DNA of 64,000 nt from positions 4,010,501-4,074,500 of the forward strand of contig NZ_RBXL01000001.1 in the NCBI RefSeq assembly GCF_003634315.1. Reading direction: 5' to 3'. Source of the DNA: Thiocapsa rosea. Lineage in GTDB: Bacteria; Pseudomonadota; Gammaproteobacteria; Chromatiales; Chromatiaceae. The translations under genes and the position numbers were made by a program. Positions 28,320-37,162 of the stretch are shown here, piece after piece. A model generated the notes under the pieces. The model searched no databases. It was given only the letters and a program-made list of their open reading frames with translations, and was not told the DNA's origin. The stretch's first letter is position 1. Every line of letters starts with the position of its first letter.

Positions 28320-29084
28320 ATGAGCACGCAAACGCAGGCTGTGTTGGGTATCGCGCTCGCATCCGCCTTGGCGGCCACGGCGCACGCGGAGATCTCGGGT
28401 GTCCAGTTCTCCGCCGACATGATCAGTCAAGGCCCGGACGGGCAGGCCGAAACCGTCAAGATGTTCGTGGGCGACGGCCGGATGCGCAAGGAGATGACGC
28501 AGCAGGGACAAGAAGTGATTCAGATCATCGATCAGAATCGCGGGATGATGTGGGTCCTCTTCCCCGATCGACAGACCTATATGGAACAAGGAGGGGCGCC
28601 GGGCGAGGGCGCGCCGGAGCCGACGCCGACCGCGGAGACCGATCCCTGCGCCGGTATGCCCGGCCTGACCTGTCGACGTGCCGGCGAGGAGACCGTCGGA
28701 GGGCGGGCCGCGGTGAAATGGGACATGGTCATGACCCATGAAGGCCAGTCCATGAACGGGACCCTCTGGATCGACGCGGAGCGCGCGATTCCGTTGAAAC
28801 ACGAGATGTCCAATGGCGAGACGATGGAACTCGTGATGGTCGGTTCCGAAACCATGGATGGCCGCCAAGTCGAGAAATGGGAGATGACCACGACCGCGCC
28901 CGATCAGCCGCCGACCCGGGTTCTGCAATGGTACGATCCGGAGTTGAAGCTGTCGGTGCGCGAGGAGTTTCCGGGCGGCGGTGTGCGCGAACTCAAATCG
29001 ATTCGGATCGGTGCACAGCCGGACCATCTGTTTGCGGTGCCTGCCGGGTACACGCGCATGGAGATGCCCCAGCCCGGACAATAG
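28320..29084 (+). CDS. exported DUF4412-type protein
   Basis: 254 aa. Strong ribosome-binding site (GGAGGAGA) about 8 nt before the ATG at 28320 decides the start against a frame open from 27930. Signal peptide of about 23 residues (cleavage near AHAEIS). The mature protein has the DUF4412 pattern: a beta-rich domain measuring out an exported LolA-like fold, with FSADMISQGPDGQAETVKMF, GRMRKEMTQQGQEVIQIID, MMWVLFPDRQTYMEQ, and later WDMVMTHEGQSMNGTLWID and DHLFAVPAGYTRMEMP. Function of the family is not established; periplasmic location is clear. The ParA-type gene follows after 46 nt. Confidence 0.82.
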   Translation: MSTQTQAVLGIALASALAATAHAEISGVQFSADMISQGPDGQAETVKMFVGDGRMRKEMTQQGQEVIQIIDQNRGMMWVLFPDRQTYMEQGGAPGEGAPEPTPTAETDPCAGMPGLTCRRAGEETVGGRAAVKWDMVMTHEGQSMNGTLWIDAERAIPLKHEMSNGETMELVMVGSETMDGRQVEKWEMTTTAPDQPPTRVLQWYDPELKLSVREEFPGGGVRELKSIRIGAQPDHLFAVPAGYTRMEMPQPGQ

Positions 29085-29130
29085 TCGCTCGGGGCGGCAT
29101 CGGGGATGAACGCGGACGCGGAAGCACGGC

Positions 29131-29763
29131 ATGATCACGATCGTCGGAAGTCTTAAGGGCGGTTCGGGCAAGAGCACCTTGACCTTTAATCTCGGGGTGT
29201 GGCTCTCGATGGCGGGGGTGAAGGTCCAACTGATCGACGCGGACCCTCAGGCGACCCTGACCGACGTCATCGACGTGCGCAAGGAAGAGGGGTTCGATCC
29301 TGTCCTGAAGGCGTACGACAAGCGCGCCCTGACCCCCGAGCAATTGAAAGCCGCCGACGAGACCCTGATCGACGTCGGGACCTCGGACATGGAGAGCCTG
29401 CGCACCGCGCTTGCGCGGTGCGACCGCGTCGTCGTGCCGGTCCCGCCGTCGCAGGCCGATATCTGGTCGACCCAGCGTTTCATCCAACTGATTGCCTCGG
29501 TCGAACGGGAGACGCCTCCCGACATCATCGGGTTCATCAATCGGGGCGACACCCACCACGCGGTTCGCGAGACCAACGAGGCTGCCGCCGCGCTGGTCTC
29601 GCTCCCGGGTATCCGCTTCATCAAGCCGAGGCTGTCGCAACGCACCGTCTTTCGGCGCTCGTTCAGCGAGGGCTTGGCGGTGTTCGAGCTGGAGTCCCGC
29701 GGCAAGGCGGCGCGGGAGTTTCTCGGGCTGGCCGCGACGCTCTATCCGCATCTCGTCAGTTGA
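29131..29763 (+). CDS. ParA/MinD-type ATPase
   Basis: 210 aa. Deviant Walker A motif KGGSGKST at residues 9-16, DADPQ near residue 38 and a switch region ETLIDVGTSDMESLRTAL. Compact length typical of orphan ParA proteins (ParC, PpfA, VirC1-like) that position cargo rather than segregate plasmids. No ParB gene or parS-like repeat is nearby, so chromosome partitioning is unlikely; neighbours are exported and membrane proteins. The cargo is unknown. Confidence 0.9.
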   Translation: MITIVGSLKGGSGKSTLTFNLGVWLSMAGVKVQLIDADPQATLTDVIDVRKEEGFDPVLKAYDKRALTPEQLKAADETLIDVGTSDMESLRTALARCDRVVVPVPPSQADIWSTQRFIQLIASVERETPPDIIGFINRGDTHHAVRETNEAAAALVSLPGIRFIKPRLSQRTVFRRSFSEGLAVFELESRGKAAREFLGLAATLYPHLVS

Positions 29764-30149
29764 TCCGTCGACAAGAGGCCCGTCGCGTCATGCCTGCCTG
29801 CTTGGCTGTCGGTGACGCTGCGGGACCGATTCGTCCGCGGCCGGTGTTGTGATCAAGGCCGCCTTGTTGCATGCTGCAATTCTGTTAAGCTCTTGAGGAA
29901 ACGGGACGGAAGGCGGCTTCTTCGTCGTCTACCCGCAACAATGGCTACGCTAATAGCCTTGTTTTAAAAGCGGTTTAAATCGCTTGGTTTTCATCCCAAA
30001 CTGGGCATTCAAGACAGACCCGTTTGTTGCAACAGTGCCTTTCGCTTTGGGGAAGGCCATCTTCGCGAAAAGAGTGCATGTGATGCCGCGCGGTAACTCG
30101 CCGACCATGTTGACTTTTTTCATCAACTGATCGAGAGCCGGCCCGACTC
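29764..30149. other. intergenic region with lower G+C
   Basis: 386 nt without a credible gene. It is clearly less GC-rich than the surroundings (for example GCTAATAGCCTTGTTTTAAA near 29950) and contains a small inverted repeat GTTGA/TCAAC around a T-run near 30110-30129, close upstream of the next gene. Possible promoter and leader of the gene at 30150. Confidence 0.4.
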
Positions 30150-30695
30150 ATGGCGCACAACGAGACCCCGAAGACCGATGCCTTCCCGGACAACGGAGTA
30201 TCCAACGAGCAAGCGGAAGCCGATGCGCGTAACTCAGGCGTCACCGAGACCCAACTCCATGCCTTTGCGATCGATCGCCTATCTCAGGCCTTCGAAAACA
30301 GTGCAAAGCGCTGGGAGTTGATCGTCTACCCCAGCCTGTTCGCCTTCATCATCCTTGCGGCCTACGGCTTCTATCTGGTCTTCAGTCTCGCCAAAGACGT
30401 CCATTATCTGGCCATCAGTGTAGACACCAACATGACGGTCCTGGCGAGCAACATGCAGTCGATCTCGGACAACATGGGTCAGATGAGTGCGAATGTGCGA
30501 ACCATGGCGGTGAGCGTAGACTCGATGGCGCGTGACGTGAATACACTCGAGCCCATGCTCACGAGCATTCAGACCATGGATCGCTCGATGCAGGCGATGA
30601 CCATGTCGACGTCCGCGATGCGCAGCGATGTGGCGGGCATGAATCAAAGCATCGGTCGCCCGATGCAGTTCATGAATTGGTTCATGCCTTGGTGA
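30150..30695 (+). CDS. membrane-anchored coiled-coil protein, unknown function
   Basis: 181 aa. Hydrophilic N-terminus of about 50 residues, one membrane helix at about 56-80 (IVYPSLFAFIILAAYGFYLV), then about 100 residues of heptad-like sequence with Met, Ser, Asp and Asn at regular spacing (SNMQSISDNMGQMSANVRTM), predicted to be a periplasmic coiled coil, ending in MNWFMPW. The layout recalls signalling-helix segments of chemoreceptors but no signalling domain follows. The downstream gene begins 53 nt later. No family recognised. Confidence 0.75.
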   Translation: MAHNETPKTDAFPDNGVSNEQAEADARNSGVTETQLHAFAIDRLSQAFENSAKRWELIVYPSLFAFIILAAYGFYLVFSLAKDVHYLAISVDTNMTVLASNMQSISDNMGQMSANVRTMAVSVDSMARDVNTLEPMLTSIQTMDRSMQAMTMSTSAMRSDVAGMNQSIGRPMQFMNWFMPW

Positions 30696-30748
30696 TCGAT
30701 CGCAATCCCTGCGCGGTTGCTTAGAGCCGCAACGGGTTGGAGTTGACG

Positions 30749-31708
30749 GTGCACCCGGGTCTCCCCGAATCCGTGCGTCTGATCGTCGCGATCTCCTCGC
30801 GCGCGCTCTTCGATCTGAGCGAGTCTCACCAGGTGTTCGAGACGCAGGGTGTCGATGCCTATCGCAACTTTCAGGTCGCCCACGAGAACGATATCCTCGA
30901 GCCCGGCGTTGCCTTCGCGCTCGCCAAAAAGCTCATGAGCCTCAATACGGCCCTCGGTGACCGCGGGCGCGTCGAGGTTATCCTGATTTCACGCAACAGC
31001 TCGGATACCGGGCTGCGCGTCCTGACCTCCGCCCATCACCACGGCCTGGATATCGCACGCGCCGCCTTTACGGGCGGGGCAAGTCCTTACCGTTATGTGT
31101 CCGCCTTCGGTGCGCATCTGTTTTTGTCCGCGGATCCGAGGGACGTTCGCTCGGCCTTGACTGCAGGGTGTGCCGCAGCGACCGTCCTGCCGGCAGCGTT
31201 TCCGGCGGATCCGGAGGAGGATGAGCAGGTTCGCATCGCGTTCGACGGCGATGCGGTGTTGTTCTCCGACGACGCGGAAAGACTCTTCCGTCGCGAGGGG
31301 CTCGAGGTCTTCAACGCGACCGAGCTGGCCTCCGCGCATGAGCCGCTACCCGGCGGACCTTTCAAAGGCTTGCTGGTCGCGATCCATCAACTTCAGGCAC
31401 TCTTCCCGCCCGAAGCATCGCCCCTGCGCACGGCGCTCGTCACCTCGCGCGGCACGCCATCCCATGAGCGGGTGATCCGCACCTTGCGTGCTTGGGATAT
31501 CCGCATCGACGAGGCACTTTTTCTCGGCGGGCTCGACAAGGGGCGCTTTCTCGCGGCCTTCGACGCGGACATCTTCTTCGATGATCAGCGTGTCCATTGC
31601 GATGCCGCGAGCCGTCATGTGGCAACCGGCCATGTTCCGCACGGTGTCGCCAATCCAGAGGGTGACCCGCCGATCCGAATGGCCGAGTCCGCAGATAACC
31701 CCGGCTGA
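30749..31708 (+). CDS. 5'-nucleotidase (cytosolic type I-like)
   Basis: About 319 aa. Matches the cytosolic 5'-nucleotidase family (PF06189): LIVAISSRALFDLSESHQVF at the start, EVILISRNSSDTGLRVLTS, SADPRDVRSAL, RIAFDGDAVLFSDDAE (aspartates of the HAD-like active site) and DEALFLGGLDKGRFLAAFDADIFFDD. Hydrolyses nucleoside monophosphates. I prefer the GTG at 30749 because GGAG lies 6 nt before it; TTG codons at 30737 and 30743 are alternatives. The TGA stop sits in the left end of a dispersed repeat. Confidence 0.88.
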   Translation: MHPGLPESVRLIVAISSRALFDLSESHQVFETQGVDAYRNFQVAHENDILEPGVAFALAKKLMSLNTALGDRGRVEVILISRNSSDTGLRVLTSAHHHGLDIARAAFTGGASPYRYVSAFGAHLFLSADPRDVRSALTAGCAAATVLPAAFPADPEEDEQVRIAFDGDAVLFSDDAERLFRREGLEVFNATELASAHEPLPGGPFKGLLVAIHQLQALFPPEASPLRTALVTSRGTPSHERVIRTLRAWDIRIDEALFLGGLDKGRFLAAFDADIFFDDQRVHCDAASRHVATGHVPHGVANPEGDPPIRMAESADNPG

Positions 31709-31790
31709 ACCGCGTCCGGACCGCCATGTTCGGTTTCGAGCGAGTTCAACGGTTCGTGCGCCCCGGCCTCTCGGCGGTGACGCGGTTTAG
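31705..31790. repeat. ~88-bp dispersed repeat, copy 2
   Basis: 86 bp with ends CTGAACCGCGTCC (31705-31717) and GTGACGCGGTTTAG (31777-31790). Left end contains the stop codon of the 5'-nucleotidase gene (31706-31708). A second copy follows 20 bp further on, so two units stand in tandem between convergent genes. Confidence 0.65.
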
Positions 31791-31810
31791 AATCTCATCT
31801 TGTTCAATTT

Positions 31811-31900
31811 CCTAAACTGCGCCGACTCCCACAGTGGCCGATCGCTCGAAGGCCGATCCAATCCTCCAAACATCGCATATCGTAACGGGCGCAGTTTAGG
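31811..31900. repeat. ~88-bp dispersed repeat, copy 3
   Basis: 90 bp bounded by a perfect 13-bp inverted repeat, CCTAAACTGCGCC (31811-31823) and GGCGCAGTTTAGG (31888-31900). Read on the minus strand the right end continues CGTTACGATATGCGATG, which aligns with the CGATATGCGTCAT part of the half-element at 41865-41899. It overlaps the last codon and stop of the FimX-like gene (31896-31898). Confidence 0.65.
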
Positions 31901-33974
31901 GCTGAATGTCGAGCGTCGGCGAAGGACGCTGCAGGAAATTGCCCTGGACATAATCGACCCCCGCCGTCCAGAGAACGGTGAGAGCACGCGCGTCCTCCAC
32001 CCCTGTCACGACGCTCTTCACGTTGAACTCGCGTGCGAGATTCGCGATGCTCATGAGGCGTTGTTGCTTGACCGGGTCTTCGGCCAGTGCACGGGCGAAA
32101 TCCGGCATCAGAACGACGAAATCGACCGGAAGCGCCTGCAGGATCATCTCGGAGCGGTTGGTTGCGCCGAAACGGTTGATCGCGACCCGGCACTTGATCT
32201 GCTTTAAGGCATCGATCAGCTTGCCGAGACTGGCCAGATTCTCCGCAACCAGCTCTTCCTGAAACTGGAAGGCGAGCCAGTTGCCGCGCACGTCGAACTC
32301 ACGCAGACAGTCGCAGATGTGCAGGATGATGCTCGGGTTGCGGAAGGTGTCTTCCGCCAGATTGATCAAGAAACGCAGGTTATGGCCTGCTTTGCGCTGC
32401 TCGGCGAGCACGCGGACTGCGTCGCGGATCGCCCATTTGTCGATCTCCTCGATCAGCCCGCGTCGGATCGCCGCGCCGATGAAGTCCTTGGCCTCCAGCA
32501 ACTCGCCGTTCTCGTCGAGCAGGCGCACCAGAACACTGTAATTCTCCTGGTTGTCGCCCATGAGGCTGATGATGGGTTGATAGACGAGCTTGAACTGCTC
32601 GTTGCCGAGCGCGGTCGCAATCTTGTCCGCGACCTCGGTGTCGCCGTCCACCGCGGTTTGTTTGGTTCGTGCAGCCAGCGATGTCGGGGTCTGCATCCCG
32701 CCGGCACAGTCACCGGGCGATGCCGCGCTGTAGACACAGAGTCTGTGCGCGGCATTGAGGATGTCTTGCGCGGCGGCTGCACGTCCCTTCACCAAGTAGT
32801 ATCCGATATCGCAGTCCGGCGCGATGTGTCCCGTGGTTGCAAGGCGCTGCGGCAGGCGGGCGTGCTCACGGATGTGCTCGGCGAGTGCCTCGGCTTCTTT
32901 TTCGTCTAAGCCGTCGATGATCATCGCGAAACCGTCGTCGCTGATCCGGGTGAGGGCGCAGGCTTGGACGGCAACCGAGGCCAAGACCGGGCCGAAGCCG
33001 TCGACGATGTCCAGGCCGTGGGTGAGACCCAGATCGCGCAGAAGCTCCGAATGGCGTCTCAAGCGGATGAAGAAGACCGCAAAGGGCAGCGGGACCGATC
33101 GATCCGGACCGAGCCGCGTTTCGATCTCCTCGAAGAAGGCCGTACGAGCGGCGGCGATATCGGACGCCATGTCGCCACCCTTGACCCGCTCGCCGCACTG
33201 TTGCACGGGATCCAAGATCAACCGCAGACACGGCTCGTCGTCCAGGACAGCATGTGCCGCGGACAGGCGCGCCTCGAACCCTCTGCCCCGGCTCGAACGC
33301 AGGCGTGTCGTGATCTCGACCGGCTCGGTCTGAGCCGTGCGCTCGGCGCTCTGCAGCAGATCGCGCACAGCGTCGCGCTGGCTCGGATCGACAAGGTCAA
33401 GAAGGGCAATCGCCTGGATCTCATCCAGGCTCGGATAGCCGAGAAGCGCAAGATAGGTGCTGTTGGCGTAAAGGTGGAGACCCTGCTGCACGAAGGCGAT
33501 CGCGGCGCCGGTATGGTCGATCAACTCACGGGAGCGTCTTTCGCACTGTTTGAGCCGAATCGCCAACTCACGGGCGCGGCGACGTTGACGCAGATCGCCT
33601 GCTTCGCGTCGGATGGCCCAGAGAAGCTGCTCCTCTTCGCCGAGGGCGAGCAGGCCGCGTGCGCCGAAGCGCTGCGCTTCGAGCACATCCTCCGGGCTCG
33701 GCCCGCCTGCGGCGATCATGATGAGCGGGGTCTCGGCCGCGCGCTCGCCGCGACGTCGAATCGCATCCGCCAACTCCAGGTCCTCGTCGTGGCGCCACCA
33801 GAGGATCATGTCGAAGGCGCGACGCGCGAGCAGATCGTTCAATCGATCCGATCGCGCGGTGACCAGCGCACGGGCCGCGAGCCCGGCTGCACGCAGGCGC
33901 TCCACCAAGCGCTCCGCGGCGACGGTGTCGGTGGTGAGCAGGAGCAAGGCCAGCAGTTGGGGTTGCGCGGACAT
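31896..33974 (-). CDS. fimX: FimX-like protein: REC-like, PAS, degenerate GGDEF and EAL domains
   Basis: 692 aa from ATG 33974 (a GTG at 34013 would add 13 residues). In order: a receiver-like domain without a clear phospho-acceptor Asp (LLLLTTDTVAAERLVERLRA), a PAS domain (~150-270), a degenerate GGDEF domain (LTRISDDGFAMII in place of GGDEF) and a degenerate EAL domain. EAL is replaced by SVL (ENYSVLVRLLDENGE), and catalytic acidic residues are lost (QFQEE, VVLMPDFA). This is the architecture and length of FimX, which binds c-di-GMP without hydrolysing it and controls type IV pilus assembly and twitching. Orphan location; pil genes are not in the window. Confidence 0.85.
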   Translation of the reverse strand: MSAQPQLLALLLLTTDTVAAERLVERLRAAGLAARALVTARSDRLNDLLARRAFDMILWWRHDEDLELADAIRRRGERAAETPLIMIAAGGPSPEDVLEAQRFGARGLLALGEEEQLLWAIRREAGDLRQRRRARELAIRLKQCERRSRELIDHTGAAIAFVQQGLHLYANSTYLALLGYPSLDEIQAIALLDLVDPSQRDAVRDLLQSAERTAQTEPVEITTRLRSSRGRGFEARLSAAHAVLDDEPCLRLILDPVQQCGERVKGGDMASDIAAARTAFFEEIETRLGPDRSVPLPFAVFFIRLRRHSELLRDLGLTHGLDIVDGFGPVLASVAVQACALTRISDDGFAMIIDGLDEKEAEALAEHIREHARLPQRLATTGHIAPDCDIGYYLVKGRAAAAQDILNAAHRLCVYSAASPGDCAGGMQTPTSLAARTKQTAVDGDTEVADKIATALGNEQFKLVYQPIISLMGDNQENYSVLVRLLDENGELLEAKDFIGAAIRRGLIEEIDKWAIRDAVRVLAEQRKAGHNLRFLINLAEDTFRNPSIILHICDCLREFDVRGNWLAFQFQEELVAENLASLGKLIDALKQIKCRVAINRFGATNRSEMILQALPVDFVVLMPDFARALAEDPVKQQRLMSIANLAREFNVKSVVTGVEDARALTVLWTAGVDYVQGNFLQRPSPTLDIQP

Positions 33975-34065
33975 GATGCGGTCTGGTGGTGGACCCACGA
34001 GGTTTCGGGACACTGTTGTCTCGGCGATTATCGGACTTCGCGGACCATTAGGGAAACGAACGCGA

Positions 34066-35139
34066 TCACAAGAACGGAGATCCGATTGGAGCGGCGTCGG
34101 TTAAGGGGGTCTTGGATCCGACGCCCGGAACCTCGCGGACCAAGCGCGGGACCAGATAGCCGGGCAGGCGTTCCCGCAACGCCTCGCCGAGTCGCAGTGC
34201 TTGCGCGTCGGAGACCGCGAAGTGAGCAGCGCCTTCCACCGGGTCGAGCTGGTGGAGGTAATAGGGCAGGACCCCGCATTCGAAAAGCCGCTCACTGAGG
34301 GCACCGAGTATCGGGGCCGCGTCGTTGACCCCGCGCAGCAAGACGCTTTGGTTGAGCAAGGTCAGATCGGCGCGACGCAATCGCTGCAATGCCTCCTCGG
34401 CCTGCGCGCCGAGTTCGTTCGGATGATTGGCATGGACGACGAGGATCGTGGCGAGACGGGAGTTCGCCAAGCCTCGACAGAGTGCATGGGTGACCCGAGA
34501 TGGCAGAACGACGGGGAGGCGTGTATGGATCCGCAGGCGTTTCAGGTGCGGGATCTCGTGCAGGCGTTCAAGCAGTACACCGAGGCGATCGTCGTCCAGC
34601 ATCAAGGGATCCCCGCCGCTGAGGATGACCTCGGAGATCTCCGGGTCCGCGGCGATGGCGGCCACCGCAACGGCCGTGCGATCCGGCGTTTGGCCGAGCG
34701 CGGCATATGGAAAATGCCTTCTGAAGCAATAGCGGCAGTGCACTGCGCACCCCCCCGTGACGATCAGGAGGGCGCGGCCCGCATATTTTCGCAGCAACCC
34801 CTGACCGAGATCGGCCGACGCATCTCCAACCGGGTCGCGGGTGAAGCCGGCGACGGGCAAGCGTTCCGCTCCGAGCGGCAGGACCTGTCTGAGCAGTGGG
34901 TCGCCAGGGTCGCCCGGTGTCATCAAGGCGGCAAAGGCGCGCGGAACCAGCATCCGGAATCCAGGTGCAGCGGGGTCGAGATCCGGGATCGCCTCCGGAC
35001 TCAGGCCGAGTGAGGCGAGGAGCTCCTCGGCCTGCCGGTAGGCATCGGCGAGGTCGTGTTTCCAGGCCGGCTCCCGCGCGGGCGTGCGGAACAGATCCGG
35101 CGTCGCGGTCTGACAAGCGGCGATGCTTCGCGGTACCAT
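34066..35139 (-). CDS. epmB: EF-P-specific lysine 2,3-aminomutase
   Basis: 357 aa, radical SAM enzyme. [15 protein letters not shown] carries the CxxxCxxC cluster motif; [15 protein letters not shown] and the PLP-region [18 protein letters not shown] are typical of the KamA/EpmB group. The protein lacks the C-terminal extension of clostridial KamA and starts with EpmB-like helices ([20 protein letters not shown]). EpmB makes (R)-beta-lysine, which EpmA attaches to EF-P. The gene is divergent from efp with 34 nt between start codons, and epmA follows efp, so the functional assignment is firm. Confidence 0.95.
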   Translation of the reverse strand: MVPRSIAACQTATPDLFRTPAREPAWKHDLADAYRQAEELLASLGLSPEAIPDLDPAAPGFRMLVPRAFAALMTPGDPGDPLLRQVLPLGAERLPVAGFTRDPVGDASADLGQGLLRKYAGRALLIVTGGCAVHCRYCFRRHFPYAALGQTPDRTAVAVAAIAADPEISEVILSGGDPLMLDDDRLGVLLERLHEIPHLKRLRIHTRLPVVLPSRVTHALCRGLANSRLATILVVHANHPNELGAQAEEALQRLRRADLTLLNQSVLLRGVNDAAPILGALSERLFECGVLPYYLHQLDPVEGAAHFAVSDAQALRLGEALRERLPGYLVPRLVREVPGVGSKTPLTDAAPIGSPFL

Positions 35140-35140
35140 T

Positions 35141-35151
35141 GCGCGGTTTAG
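35141..35151. repeat. single end of dispersed repeat in epmB-efp promoter region
   Basis: GCGCGGTTTAG, matching the inward end of the TTAAACCGCG elements, in the 34-nt gap between the divergent start codons of epmB and efp. Too short to be conclusive on its own. Confidence 0.35.
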
Positions 35152-35173
35152 CTCCACAGTCAACGAGGACGAT

Positions 35174-35746
35174 ATGGCCTTTTACAGTACCAGCGAGTTC
35201 AAGGGTGGACTCAAGATCATGTTGGACGGCGATCCTTACAACATCGTCGAGAACGAGTTCGTCAAGCCAGGCAAGGGCCAGGCCTTCAACCGAGTGCGGG
35301 TGCGCAACCTCAAGACCGGACGAACCGTGGAGAAGACCTTCAAGTCGGGCGACACGGTGGAAGCGGCCGATGTGCATGATACCGACATGCAGTATCTCTA
35401 CAACGACGGTGAAGAGTGGCACTTCATGGACCCAGCCAGCTTCGAGCAGATGACCGCCGACGCGAACGCCATGGGCGAAGCGGCCAAATGGATCAAAGAG
35501 GAAGACATCTGCCGGGTGACGCTCTGGAACGGGGTGCCGCTGATCGTCGAGGCACCCAACTTCGTGGTGCTGGCGATCACCGAGACCGACCCCGGTCTGA
35601 AGGGCGACACCTCGGGCGGCGGTGGCAAGCCGGCGACACTGGAGACGGGCGCAGTGGTCCGTGTGCCCTTGTTCGTTCAGTCCGGCGAGCTTGTGAAGGT
35701 CGACACCCGCACCGGCGAGTATGTCTCGCGCGCCAAAGAGGCATGA
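35174..35746 (+). CDS. efp: translation elongation factor P
   Basis: 190 aa (family 185-190). Three-domain EF-P with the [20 protein letters not shown] loop; Lys34 in PGKGQ is the residue that receives beta-lysine in gammaproteobacteria. EF-P relieves ribosome stalling at proline stretches, relevant because many proteins here are proline-rich. ATG at 35174 preceded by AACGAGGACG. Flanked by both modification enzymes. Confidence 0.97.
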   Translation: MAFYSTSEFKGGLKIMLDGDPYNIVENEFVKPGKGQAFNRVRVRNLKTGRTVEKTFKSGDTVEAADVHDTDMQYLYNDGEEWHFMDPASFEQMTADANAMGEAAKWIKEEDICRVTLWNGVPLIVEAPNFVVLAITETDPGLKGDTSGGGGKPATLETGAVVRVPLFVQSGELVKVDTRTGEYVSRAKEA

Positions 35747-35821
35747 CGACGAGACGCGGTCGCGCGATGCCGGCTTGACCGGCGCCGTCCGCTCGCCTTT
35801 GCCGTCGAACTGCCGATCCTG

Positions 35822-36826
35822 ATGCCTGCTTCCGATGACTGGTCGGCGTGCGCAACGACCGCCGTCCTACAGGCCCGTGCCGAGATGCTGGCGCGGATTC
35901 GCGCCTTTTTTGCCTCTGCCGGCGTGATGGAGGTCGAGACACCGATCCTCTCGCACGCCGGTGCGACGGATCCGGCGCTCGCGAGTCTCTCGCTCTCGGT
36001 TGGCCGATCGGGTGGCGTGTCCGACGCCGATCGGAGGCTCTTCCTGCAGACCTCGCCCGAGTTTCCGATGAAACGTCTGCTCGCCTCGGGGAGTGGTCCT
36101 ATCTATCAGATCTGCAAAGTCTTTCGCGGCGAGGAGCGCGGGCGACGGCACCACCCCGAGTTCAGTTTGCTGGAGTGGTATCGACCGGGCCTGGACGACG
36201 GACAGCTCATGGACGAGGTGGCCGAATTGGTGCGCGCCGCGCTGCAACGCCCCGGGCTGCCGATGGAGCGCATCCGCTATCGCGACCTGTTTTGCGAGGT
36301 GTTGGACGTGGATCCCTTCACCGCGTCTGCGAAAACCCTGCGTGCGGCCGCGATCAGAGCCGAGATTCCCGATGCCGATCGGCTGGAACTCGAGCGCGAC
36401 GCCTGGCTCGATCTCCTGCTCACCCAGTGTCTCGAGCCGCGTCTCGGGCGTGCCGGCATGAGTTTTCTCTGCGACTACCCGCCGAGCCAGGCCGCCTTGG
36501 CGCGGATTCGGCCCGCCGGAGAGCCGCCCGACGATCAGGCGGTTGCCGAGCGTTTCGAGCTGTATATCGACGGCGTCGAGCTGGCGAATGGTTTTCACGA
36601 GCTGACCGATGCCGCGGAGCAGTGTGCGCGTTTTGCGCACGATTGCGCCGAGCGTCGCCGTCTCGGCTTGGCTGAAATCCCGCCCGACACCCGTCTGCTT
36701 GCTGCACTTCAGGCCGGCATGCCGGTGTCGAGCGGGGTCGCGCTCGGACTCGACCGCTTGTTGATGATCGCCGTTGGCGCCACGCACATCGATCAGGTTC
36801 TGGCCTTCCCCATCGAGCGGGCCTGA
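35822..36826 (+). CDS. epmA: EF-P--(R)-beta-lysine ligase
   Basis: 334 aa. A truncated class II lysyl-tRNA synthetase without the anticodon-binding domain (PoxA/GenX/YjeA). Visible are the class II motifs: VMEVETPILSHAGATDPALA (motif 1), FRGEERGRRHHPEFSLLEWY (motif 2) and SSGVALGLDRLLMIAVGA (motif 3). It activates (R)-beta-lysine made by EpmB and links it to Lys34 of EF-P. It lies 75 nt after efp. Length is close to E. coli EpmA (325 aa). Confidence 0.96.
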   Translation: MPASDDWSACATTAVLQARAEMLARIRAFFASAGVMEVETPILSHAGATDPALASLSLSVGRSGGVSDADRRLFLQTSPEFPMKRLLASGSGPIYQICKVFRGEERGRRHHPEFSLLEWYRPGLDDGQLMDEVAELVRAALQRPGLPMERIRYRDLFCEVLDVDPFTASAKTLRAAAIRAEIPDADRLELERDAWLDLLLTQCLEPRLGRAGMSFLCDYPPSQAALARIRPAGEPPDDQAVAERFELYIDGVELANGFHELTDAAEQCARFAHDCAERRRLGLAEIPPDTRLLAALQAGMPVSSGVALGLDRLLMIAVGATHIDQVLAFPIERA

Positions 36827-36830
36827 CGTG

Positions 36831-36919
36831 TGAAACCGCGTCCCTCTGCGCTATGGGCCGTCGGCGTTCGGGATTGATCTTGGAGGGTGTCTGCGGGCCT
36901 TTGCGCCGACGCGGTTTCA
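36831..36919. repeat. ~88-bp dispersed repeat, copy 4
   Basis: 89 bp bounded by a perfect 12-bp inverted repeat, TGAAACCGCGTC (36831-36842) and GACGCGGTTTCA (36908-36919). It begins 4 nt after the epmA stop. No reading frame inside. Confidence 0.65.
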
Positions 36920-37005
36920 GAGATTGAACGCCGAAAGAAGGATTCAAACACAACCGAAACCCTGTCTTTTCCGCGCCGCGACCCGGATTGGGCGTTTCAG
37001 CTGTG

Positions 37006-37036
37006 AGGATGGGTTTCGCGGTGCTCTACCCATCCT
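37006..37036. repeat. REP-like hairpin AGGATGGGT...ACCCATCCT
   Basis: Nine-base perfect inverted arms (37006-37014 and 37028-37036) around a 13-nt loop, in the gap between two ~88-bp repeat copies. It resembles common intergenic palindromes of gammaproteobacteria; no T-run follows, so it is probably not a terminator. Confidence 0.5.
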
Positions 37037-37078
37037 ACGCATTCGCGGTGTGGTTGGATCTCTCGTTGTTGAAATCTC

Positions 37079-37162
37079 CTGAACCGCGTCCTGCCGAGGG
37101 CATGTGTCGAAGCGACTCATCGTTACCCAGCAACGCTGCATGTCGCTCCGGACGCGGTTCAG
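37079..37162. repeat. ~88-bp dispersed repeat, copy 5
   Basis: 84 bp bounded by a perfect 13-bp inverted repeat, CTGAACCGCGTCC (37079-37091) and GGACGCGGTTCAG (37150-37162). The right end contains the stop codon of the minus-strand gene 37159-37770. Confidence 0.65.

Noticed and set aside
29131-29763. plasmid or chromosome partition locus
   Set aside because: A ParA-type ATPase alone, with no ParB gene and no parS-like repeats nearby.
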